Shown: piece after piece, positions 24,001 to 36,000 of the stretch
Position numbering within the stretch: the first letter of the stretch is position 1
Layout of the letters: every line of letters begins with the position of its first letter
From: Tubulanus polymorphus
Lineage: Eukaryota > Nemertea > Palaeonemertea > Tubulaniformes > Tubulanidae
Reading direction: 5' to 3'
Assembly: GCF_964204645.1 (NCBI RefSeq)
Contig: NC_134027.1
Span: 2,592,485 to 2,656,484, forward strand
DNA length: 64,000 nt
The notes under the pieces: generated by a model
The model's input: the letters and a program-made list of their open reading frames with translations, nothing else
The model's database searches: none
What the model was told of the DNA's origin: nothing
Translations under genes and position numbers: made by a program

Positions 24001-27000
24001 AATGTTAATATTTGCTTATGTTGCCTAAAACAGAAGAAAAAGGGAAAAAATGAAATTCTGACGGTAATATCTGCATGTTTCCTCGGCGTTTCACCCTGTT
24101 TTTAAATGTGACACATTTTTAATGAATCATTCCCACAACATGTTTGTGTTTTCACTTGACGATATTTGTTATTTTGTTGTAATACAACGATTAATTTCAA
24201 ACTGCATGACGTTTAATACTTGCTAGTTATATGTATATTGTAAATAATGCACACGTGTTCATACACATATCATGCTTATCAAGCCAAACGCTTTTTATAC
24301 TTTAATTGCATTCCCTTCAATCTAACAGCTATGGAAATCTATAATAAGTCAAACAGTGTTACCTACTCCAGAACAAGAAGAAACAATACATAGAGTAAGT
24401 ACATGTATAGTGATCTACTGTGGGTTATGTAGGTGTTTTATTTTTTCTTTAGTACAACAGTTTGATGTCGTTGCCTCTCAGGGATAGAAGCTCATTTCAT
24501 TTGTTTGGTAATTTCTATAGGCAATGGAGGTACTGACTAATTACCTGCCTGATATAGTTCACAGCTATTTACGACGTAAGAAATTGAGAAAGGTTTGCGT
24601 TGATGAGATGCCATGGAGAGCACAGGTAACTGATATTAGTCACTCTATAGTGATGACTCTTAGGTTTCGACCAATACTGATTGTATTTTTGTTGTTGCAG
24701 TTGAATAATCTTCAAGGTTTGAGCCAATTTGGAGTCTTCATGCAGAAACTGGAACTGATGGAGAAAATGGGTGGCAATATGAACAGCAATTCCTACAGGT
24801 CAGGAATGGATACATTTTGATAAACAGTACATCAAATAGTGAATCATGTTCGTTACATGTGTTAAATGTATTTCTAGGACATCGTTCCTTGATTTGGAAT
24901 GGTTTACTCTGGAAACAACTGGAACATTAATTGTTGGTTGGGATGGTGGTCCCTCGCGACAAGCTACAAAAATGGATCTATACACTGATGATGTTCCTCA
25001 TATTATTCCGAAGAAAACAAAGGGCTCCGTTGGAAAGTTGAGTGATGGTCCAGTCAAAATGTCTGCCGTAGAGAGGGCAGCTGCAATTTCTACTGGTATG
25101 TGTAAACCAGCATTATCCTAGCTTACCACGATTTCTGGTATAATTCATGATTTCTGGTTTTATATTCTAGGAATCTTGCCACCAGCAGCATTCCCGGTCA
25201 TCGAGGAGGGAGAGGAGACACCTAGGACTTACCGATCAGAGGAGACTGTTAGCATGCCTCGTTCGCGGAAAGCTGATCCTAAAATCGACATGGATGCCAT
25301 CAACATATTGACACCAAAATCAGCTGAAACGATGCTTAAAAAGACATTCAACTTCTTCCAGAGGTCTATTGTAAGTTTAAAAGAAGTGATATAATAAACC
25401 CCGCATTAGAATGAATGAAAGGATTAAAGAATTTCTTTTTCTTAAGGTTCTCGCACATCGTGGAAAGCATTGGACATCGCTACAAAATGCATGTCGTGGT
25501 TTATGGAATTGTGCTCACAATGCTCTACTGCGTACAGCTCAGTCATCTCAAAATCCAACCGGTCTACTGACATTCCAAGCACTTCGTTTGATCGTTTTAC
25601 CAGCATTTTATACTGCTGCCGATTGCTTGCTGGAAATGTTAGTCACATTACAGAACGACATGGAAGAGGAAGCTGCCAAGGTTTGTATTAGGATAGAAAT
25701 CAGATAATCTTCAACTTTTCACTCTCTCATTGTTGATATCATCACTGTCATTATCATAATTTTTAATCTTTATGTACTTCATTTTACTGGGCTCCTCGAC
25801 TTCAGCCTTCTGGCTTGTCCATTGTCCTTTCCCTTTTTGATATGAATTCTACTACCAGTATTGATTTTATTATCAATTTGACAATGAGTTTTCTCAATTA
25901 CAGCCGCGGAATAGAAGGAGGTCGGTTGTAGTGATTGAAACATGGATGGGAGGTATCGCCGATGAGAAAGGTGGCGCCAGTTTGAAATTCGAAAAACAAC
26001 TCGATGATATAAGTATCGTTGATACTCGTTGGGTGAGAAGAATTGTATTAAGAGTTTTGGAGTTGTTATCGTTTGAACGAAAATGGGAGAAACTTGTTGA
26101 TTTAGCTCTGAGATTCAACGCTGTTACATAGTAAGTACAAGAGACTACAGTTGTAAAGAGACAATTATCTGGTGTGACACCAGGTTTGACACCTGACAAT
26201 GTTGTCTGCAGTCTAGAGAAAGTTCAAACTGTCACCGTCTTTTAATTTTTGATGAGTAAATTTCTTTTTTTTAATTCTTTTTCTATCTTTTGAATTGTTA
26301 CATAGTGGGTTTTGATATTATTGTGAATTATTATCTATCTTTCAGTGATCGTTATGCGACACAAGTTTGTCCATTGCTCATTCATGCTCAACATAAGTTG
26401 ATTGATCAAGTGAATACGTATGGCGGTGAGGAACCTCCTCAATCTCATTATCAGTACGTTGAAACTCAGATCAACGGTCCGGTCACAAGCCGAAATTATC
26501 AGGATATACAACTGAAGGCTTCCTGCGTCTTAGAGAAACTTTCATTCAGTCTCGATCCGGGAGCTCAACTCGATCCCGATAATTATGACTTATACGACGG
26601 TAAGACCATCGTGTAGATAGTAAATACGTCACATTGATGAAAATGGACAGAATACAGGCTCTTGTCAAAAAGTATAGAACACTGTGAACAGTGGATTGAA
26701 TGAGTGATAACTGGAAACATGATTATATAGCTTTAATCAGTAGAAAACAATTGAGCTTTATAAAACGTCAAATTGATATTGACGTAGAAACAACATTGTT
26801 TTAACTTGTTTAATCGTATTCTCAAATCTGATTTCACTCCTAGGTAAAAAGCTTGACTTTCAGGGTTGATTGCGGGGTGGGGGGTATCCCTGTAGCGGGT
26901 TCCCATCCAGCAGCACAAACTTCTCCACGTCTGATAGTCCAGAAGAATTTATTTCTATCTTCCCAAGAATTCTTTTTCTGAATTTATTTGATTGTTGTTT

Positions 27001-30000
27001 AAGGCGCTGTAAGCGCGAAGAAGAATATTCGTGTTCCTCTGGATATTGACGGAAGCTTGAATGAACTCTGCACAGCGTTAGACAAATCTCAGTACACTGC
27101 AAGAGCACTTCAGCACAGTCGCAAGTTACTAGTTCTGTACTTAGCGGGTCAACAAAATGGTAAGTCTATTGACTTCATATAAGAAATGATAACATTTGAA
27201 AAAATAAATTGTAGCGCGCGGATAAATAAATCAGGATTCGAACCTTTAGCTCCATGTTTCTCAACGTTTTATATACTTTGAATCATGCCATCTAAACCTA
27301 ACAAATGGGGAAAACCAACTAGCGTAACATTTTTACTTCCTGATCGTGATTTTACGTACTTTCTGAACTCAAAACTGACTATTTAACGATGGATTCTACC
27401 GAGGAAGTTGATATACTCGACGGTCATCATCCTAAAAAATCTCAAACATTTCCATGGAGTTCGTTTAGATTCAGTAATCCGTGGAAAACATGGAAATTCC
27501 CGACGGCTCTGAACGCTTTATGGTGGAAAATGTCGACAGTAGGTCGAGTAGATATCGGTATTCCATCGGATAAAACTGAATTAGATTCTAAATTACCGGT
27601 AATAAAACCTGATTGGGTTGAGTTGGATGGCGGTGTGAGAGTAACGTGGTTAGGACACGCGTGCGTATTGGTTCAGTTAGACGGGTTCACGGTTCTGACC
27701 GACCCGGTGTTCAGCGAACGCTGTTCCCCGATCGGATTCATCGGCCCCAAACGATATCGCGATTCTCCGTGCGAAATCGACGAACTGCCGAGGATCGACG
27801 CGGTCGTCATCAGTCACAATCATTACGATCATCTCGATTTGAACAGCGTGAAACTGTTAAACGCGCGTTTCGGGAAAAAGTTGCAGTGGTTCGTTCCGTT
27901 AGGTCTCGCCTCGTGGATGCATGACTGCAACGTCGATAAAGAGAATGTTACAGAGATGTGTTGGTGGGAGGAAAACTCATCCGTTTTTCCGAACAGGATG
28001 AAATTTATTTTTACCCCGGCACAACATTGGTGCCGACGCGGTGCCGCCGATACTAATAAAGTTCTCTGGGGCAGCTGGTGTCTGAAAGGTCCGAAGCATT
28101 CGTTCTTTTTCGCGGGCGATACCGGAAAATGCCCGGTGTTCGAAGTGATCGGGAAGAAATTCGGGCCGTTCGATTTAGCGGCAATTCCGATCGGGGCGTA
28201 CGAGCCGCGCTGGATGATGAAAGCTCAACACGTCGATCCCGAGGAAGCCGTCGAGATTCATCGCGAAATCAACGCTCGATTCTCGGTCGGTATTCACTGG
28301 GGTACGTTCGTACTAACCGACGAGCATTATTTAGAACCGCCGAAAAAACTGGAAGAAGCCGCGAAACAAGCGAAATTAAGCGACGGGGAATTTTTCATTC
28401 TCGATCACGGTGAATCGAAACATTTACTTGACGACTAAAGACTGGTTTCTATTGATATTTCTTGAACTGTGACGATTACTATGCTTGAATGCTTGAATAC
28501 TTGAGTAAGGAATGCGCAGTGATCTGCTATTGAATATAAACTGACTTACTATGAATAACACAATTTCGAATGTGTTTGTGTAAACTAAATGGGCACAGAG
28601 TGATTATATATTTAGATATAATAATTGATCGTTTAAATGTTTTATAGTATAATAATTATAGTATAACTTTAATATGAATATACCACTTTATTTATGGATA
28701 GTTGAGACTATTTCCATTCTTGATGGATATCGTTAAGAGAAACCCACAATATCAATTGAAACAACTTCAATTGTTTTTTTCTTGCATTTCGGGTAGAATC
28801 CTTCCAGCCATCTTCAGAGTTAATTCGAAAACCTGAAACATAAGAAAAAAACAGTAACAGTTTGATTGATATTGTTGGTTTTTCTCGATGATATACCGCT
28901 GCATGTATGTTATTTTAGCCGCACGTTTATGAAATATTTTTATGTATTTGTTACGCAAAAATATATGAATGTATTTTAACAAATTTTACGGATGTTTGTC
29001 TTGAATTCGTCTTCATCATTATAATCAAACGTATCGTGGATGTGAAGTCTGATAGAACGATAACCACACTCAAACGTGGTGAACGGATAATAATCTAAAA
29101 TATATAGAATCTAAATAAATAGATAGAATCTCTAGGGTGAGATCGAAATGTCGTGTATTCTATATATTTTAGATTGAATAAATAAATTCTTGTTTTTAAA
29201 TTCTTTTTATCTGTAGATAGCGGGTTTTTATCTTATTGCGAAGTCTGACATTTCTATTGATCCTCTTACAGCGAATCAGGATTATGATCTACCTCGAGAA
29301 GTATCTAAGGTAGATTTCGCCGTGCCGGTCACCGCTCAGCCTCAGTTGACGATGCCTCCCGATTTAAAGGTTGAAGATTTTATGAAGATGGACGACGTAC
29401 AAAATGCCCCGCTTCCAAAAACACAGATCGGTGTTGTGGTTGCGTCGTATATTAAGACTATAGGTACGTGAACTAAATTTGATCATCTCCCTCTTTATGA
29501 ATGACCCCTAAAGCCTTACACACATGGCAAGGAAAAAACGCTTGAACAACTGAATATCCAATCAGGGAGCATCACTGCATCACATGACATGACAAAATTG
29601 ATGTGAATAACTGAGTTCATTATTGCACCATGGACCATAGCGCAACATCTGTTATCTATGTGTATTTGTTATGCCGTGTTCGTTGAACGTTTTCTAATTT
29701 GCGGGTAAAACTTTTACTCAAAACATTTTATGAAAAAGGTGTTTTCTGTTTCGATGAAACTAATGTTTTGCCATGTGCGTTGGGCTTAAGTATTGCTGTG
29801 CGCAATGAGTAACCTTAATTCCTGTATCATATAGAACTTCTGAAAGCTAAGAATCAGAAGAGTGTCGCAGCTCAAGCGATGCATGAATTGGCTAATCTTT
29901 ATTACCACGCCGGTAATATCAAGTAAGATAAACTTCATTGTGTTATTCATAGATTGATCGAGAATATTAAGACATACTCGTAAGATTCATCTGTTTCATT

Positions 30001-33000
30001 TTTCTCAGGGGCGCGTATCAGTGGTGGTCCGATTCCTTGGATATTATCATGAACATAACTGATTCACTTCACAAATGGCGTGATTTAGTAACTGGCGACA
30101 AGAATAAAGATATCAGCACAATTCTTCAGGAGAGATATGGACTGTGGGGATGTCTGTTGGCAGGTGTCTTATCGTCTAAGATAGCTCAATATGTTTTAAC
30201 ATCAGATCTCGGTTTACGTATGGAGACGTGTTTTCTATCTGGCTACTGTTTTAAAGCTCTGTTCCGTGCGTCCTTACCGCATCCAATAGCTGACCGAGAC
30301 TACGCTCTTTATGATATCGGAGAAGGCTGTGAAGTGACGAATCTTGTGCCCGGAATTGATCTATTTTCAGATAGGTTAGTACCGGTATATCATTTACCCA
30401 TCAGGGTCCAGTTCCAAAGTTATGAGTTAGTTAAAATTAGTTCATTTTCAATGTGTTAACCATCTTTAATGGTGTTGAAAATGAATTATTATCCCTGAAA
30501 CTTTTATCTCTTTATTCTGTGTACATAGGTTTCGGTGTGATGGTCGAACTGTAGTGGCAGCGTTAAGATGGGTAACTGAAGAACTCGCTCGCGGTCGACA
30601 CAATCTGTTCGTTTTACCACTGCTCAGTTTGAATCAATATTTCACCACATTCGTGTGCCGTGATTTACAAAGAAGCGTCGATGGTCGAATACTGAAAGTA
30701 CGAGTTCTTACCGATCTCGGTCTTTTCACCGAAGCATTCATCATTCTTATGAGGTGAGCAGATTGTGATTTATAACCAAATCAGATTAATAACAATTGAT
30801 CAGACGCTCTGTCAGTGTTGTTACAATGATATTAAATCCTACACAAAATGGTTCCTTTAGCTTGTGGTTTACTCAACGTTTCGACTTTATCCTAATAGTA
30901 TATTCCTGAAGATGAATGACTTATAGGATAAAGTCGAAATGTTGAATTTACTACTTGCTCAAGGAAACATTTTTGACTTTTCATTCTTAGTGTGAGATGT
31001 TATATTTAATCAAATCAATTGATTATTGTTATTGAAAGTTTAAACTGTGATATTGATTTCTGTGATAGATTACTTCACGGTGAACGCCTGCCTCAAACAG
31101 TTGACAGTAACTTCCGTCAAATGGAATCAAAGATGAGTCACAATACATTCTGCACCAGTAAACCAGTTTTGGATCCCAAAAATCTCCAGGTAATTTCATC
31201 CAATATTGCGATGTCTTTGAATACTGTCATCGAGGATTGGATTTGACATTCGTAGTGAGTTGAAATCAGTTCATTTTCAATGAGTCATCTCTTCATTGAG
31301 TGAAATCCGAACTCAAAACTGTGGATCTGCGTCCTGTATCTTACTGATTTGTTATATTCGGCAGGTATTAGAGAATGCTATTGATAAGCGTTTGTCTTCG
31401 AATCTCGGAACGTTGTATGGACCTCATCTGACGTGTCGTTTGTCTATAGTTCAAGCTCATTTACTGAACGCAGTCGCTCAAACAATTCCTGTTATACCAG
31501 ACTTCACTGCGGTTGTGTAAGTTTATCAGTTTCATTGAAGATCAATGAAAAGGATAAATACAGTAGACTCATGATTTCACAATCAATTTCTAATTGTTTC
31601 CATAGACTTCCGAGTGGACCGACAGTGAAAGGCACCAGTGTTAGTATGGATTCAGTGGGTGTGCGTTTTGGTAGTAAACGTTCAAAACCTGCTACTGTCA
31701 CTTCACAAAAACCAAAGAAAGATGATGCAGTTATAGGTATGATATCCTCTGCTATCCCCGAGACACTATTATTCACATTCTAATGTATTAATGTTATATT
31801 GAGCAGTGAAAGGAGACAGCGATTCTGATGATTCTAAAGAAGGAACTGAAAAACGGTTTTCTCCTCGAGACAAGAAACTATCAATGGAGTATGTTAAAGG
31901 TACATTGTTGGGTGCTGCTGATAAAATGATGACTGCAATATCTGAGATCATCCTCGAAAGCGCGGAAATGGATCAAGGTATGAAATTTATTCCCAATTTC
32001 GCAATTTTTTTCTTTTCATTTCAACGATATGGACCTGATTTTAATAAACCTTAAATTTGATCAGGTACTGAAAATATCCCGGCAGCTGAACTGGAGTTGG
32101 TCGTTCTGGCTAAGCTCGAATTAGCCAACGTTGCACGTCAGCGCCATCACGCCTCAATGGCTGCTAGATGTGTCCTAGCTGCGATGAAACTTCTACAGAA
32201 TTCAGAAGTTTACAGAGAAAAATCCGAAATAGGGAGATTTGATACAGTAGCAGCAAGGTAATGCATCTCATAGCTGTTCCATATGTATCCTCATAAACTA
32301 ACTGAGAAACACAATATATTCACAGTGCTTTGTTGTCTTCTCTCCTAATTCCTAATGTTTTACCTCATACTCAGTGGCAGTCTTAGTGCTATAGTGTACA
32401 TTGTTTAAATCGATCTGTAATACGGTACATACTCAAGTGATGAATAAATCATCGATACAAAAAATGCATGAATTTTTCAGGAATTCATCGCTGAAAGGAG
32501 GTCGTACTGAAAAGACTTCTAAAGTTCAAATAAAGGAGACTGAAACGACGATGTTCCAATATCAGAATTTCCAGAGTCGCGCTCGTTTGGACACTCGATT
32601 GTGGCTCGATTGTCGACTCTCATTAGTTGAAAGTTTAATGTGTGAATTACGAGGAATGGGAGAAATTAAAGGTAGTGAAAATTACGTTTCATCCACTTTT
32701 TGTCAATTGTAGATGAACCGTCGAAAATATTGAAATATTTTTTCTTTTCAAGGGCCAGAAAGGGCAGTGAAAGTAGAGCTAGCAGATTGTCGTCTATATT
32801 GCGCAGAAGGGGTAGCAGAGGCTGAAGCTGTCGGTGATACTGAAATGTTAGCCGAGTTCCTCATGCAAGCAGCTTTATTAGACATAATGGAAGGAAAATC
32901 TATTGCCAGCACAGAAGAAATACTACAGGTTACAACGATGTTTAAAGCGGTGAAATTTTGAAATATCGATGAATTGAATCTTCTAATGATCTATTTCACT

Positions 33001-36000
33001 TTTAATCAAACAGGAAATATTAAAGATATTGTCCGGTGTGTTGTGGTTATCTCCGAGTGGACAGTTACTGCGTGTCACCGCTATGATTCAGTTAATCGAT
33101 TTAGTCGCCGCCGGAAAATCATCCTCTGATGAACCGATTACCGAGAAAACATTACTCGATTATCTCAATGCTCAGAAATTGTTACTCGACCAGGTATAAT
33201 CATAAATTAACAAATTTTATCATCACTTCGGTTTTGAAATCGTATAATCACAGTTTATGGTGCGTTTATTTTTAGTTCCATTTGTTCGGAGAGAAGGTTG
33301 AGCATCATAACGCGATCGGGCGCCAGATACGAAGTCAACGAGATGGTCCGGTTAGTCCGATGCAGAATATCTATCTACGACACGTCGCGCTGTTAATTCA
33401 AGTGAAACTGCGTATAGGGCACGCGATGGCTAGAAACGTGACGAGATATTCTAAAAAACAGTGAGTTTATCGTTGATCACTCGAATCTTTCCATCGCTTA
33501 TTGAACTTATTAAACTTTTGAAATGATATTTTGAATAGCGGAAGTGCTGATGCTGCTGAAAGATGGACCGAAGTTCTCGGAGTTTTGAGTTCCGCTTTAG
33601 AATTGAACAAAATATCGGCAAGGAGAACTGCTCACTTAGAGGCTGTGATACTACTAAATATCGGTGAGTTTATTTTACGCCACAAATTCCTGTAAAAAAT
33701 TACTGTATTGAGAATGAATTCAATGAAATTGTAATTACAGGCAAAGTCCAGCGTCAACTCTGTAGTTTAGGCAGCTATAAACATCGCGCTGTTGCCAGTA
33801 CTTTCCTCGAGGCTATCAAAATAAGTCATGCTGGATCACATGATCTCGGGTATGTACCCGGTAATTGTCTCCGTAGTTTAGTTATACTGTCAGATATACC
33901 TAATAAGTGTACACATATGGTAATTTCTTCATTCAGTTTGATAAGACAAGCTTATCTGGAAATTGCGTTGGTGTATTTGTCGAATACCGGAATGATGGGG
34001 CGGGATGGTTCACCTGATCCAACGTCCGGGGCAGAAAGTGAAACTGATGCCGGTTCAACAAGTCCTACTCTAAAGAGGAGAGGAAAACGACCAACTGTAA
34101 GTATTACTTTGATGAATGTAGCTAGTCATTGTAAATACGTATGAGCTGGTGTGTGTAGCATGGGTGAGTGGGCCTTATTAATATAACTTTGCGTGTTCAA
34201 GACCCTTTCACTTGTATGGTAGCATGAATATCATACTCTTAATTGTATCCTTTATACTTTAAATTGTACAATCTTGGGAAAATAAAGTTATCATTCAAGG
34301 ACTAGGGATGTAACTGATAAATTATGCGATTGTTTTGTACAGAGACGATCCAAACAGAAACCGAAAGAAGAAAGTGAAATGGATAAAGAGAAGCGAGCGG
34401 CGTGGTTGAGTATCCGATGTGCTGCAGCTGTCGGTCAGTCGATGAGATCACAATCTGTTTTAACCGGAGATGTCACCGTTTCGAGCGTTTTAGTCGATGC
34501 TAATTCGCAATCGACGATGCCCGAATTCGCTGTGCTCGATCTCATCAGTTCTTATGTTCTCGGCGAGAAAAAGATAGTATTCAAAAGTGAGTGAATTTTC
34601 TAATCGATTCGTAAATAAGTACAGTTAATCCATGCGTGAGTCAGATGTTTTTGCACTGGAGGGTTTTCAATCTCTTTAACGAAAACTGCAGCTTAATGAA
34701 ATGGGAAAGTTCTGACTTTATCCAAGTTACACAGTGTTTACTGGAGTTTATTGGTGATATATTTGTAGATGAGATTGAAGAAGAGTTGTCTACAATGCCT
34801 GAAGCCCAGGATCCGAAAATAATTGAGAGTTATGAAGAACAAGTTCAAAGAACACGTGAATCAGCAGCTGATATCAGTTGGGTTCATTTGTTAGGTAGAT
34901 ATTCATTCTGTGATTTTATAAAGGTGTATTGATATTAAAGTGAAACCCACTTTGAAGGACCTATGAACTCCATCTGGTTTATGCAAATTACCGTTTAAAG
35001 CCTCATATTTAACATGCCTCTGTGATCGGTGAAACACAGATATTTTGAGTAGAAAAAGCTGTATTTTCTCTTAATTCAAATAATACGAATTTCTATTTTA
35101 GGATACCAGTCGTTATTACAACGGATTTGTAGCACGGCGACGGTATCACTATCGAACAACCACGTCGGCGATGTCCAAAAACCGGCGAGTGACGATAATG
35201 CGGAACAATTCGATCTGGGATTCGTCGTTCATTCGGACACTGAATATACACCAAACCACGACGTCGTACGCATTCCACTTCACAGCGATACATGGGCTAT
35301 TAGACTGAATCATATGCATCGATATTTTACTGAGAATCTTCCGGTAAGTTTACCAATCCAAACTTTATCATTCTTAGGCATCTTCCCAGTTAAAACGGAC
35401 TTCTTACTTGGTACCGGTGAAATCGTGAATTTCTCTTTCATATTTGGATGAAATATTTTCGAAAAGAATTCAACTCGTTTCTGATAAACTTCTAACTACA
35501 AAGTATCTGTGATATTGTTTCAGGTGTATAAAGCGACATGTGTAGCTGTGTATCCGCCTGCTGGTCTGATATTACCTCTGATTGACTCCACCGCGACTGC
35601 GACCACCGAGCTACCGATATTTATACGAAAATATCCAGACAATATGTTGACTCTTGAACTTCAACCCGATGGATCATTCCCGGAACAGCCCCTTCCTCCT
35701 GGTCAGTATTCTCAGAAAAAGGGTGAATCAGAAACTCTTAATAGAATTACAGTAGACTCCATTTACCCAAGACTCGAATGCCTCAGATCATTGTGGTACA
35801 ACAGACAATATATCTGATTCATCGTAATAATGACTGCCCCGGAATTTTGTCACCTCAGAGAGCTGAGGTGGGCAGAGTCTACTGTAGGGAACTTTCATTT
35901 CTACCGTAGAGAACTTTGATTCAGATATTAACTCCATTTCAAGTTTTTGAAAAGAACCCTTTAATTATATTTTCAACAGGTTTGAATCCAGAGCCTCATA

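Larger units (their letters stand above)
28439..29271. other. NAPE-PLD 3' flank within CFAP54 intron
   Basis: AT-rich non-coding DNA holding the presumed NAPE-PLD 3' UTR and two inverted-repeat elements (28730-28892 and 29092-29175). I see no canonical AATAAA close to the NAPE-PLD stop. Confidence 0.5.

Noticed and set aside
27215-27245. B-box-like GGTTCGAATCC on the minus strand
   Set aside because: No cloverleaf around it.
27646-28413. Arg-rich open frames overlapping NAPE-PLD in another frame
   Set aside because: Shadow frames of the real NAPE-PLD coding sequence.
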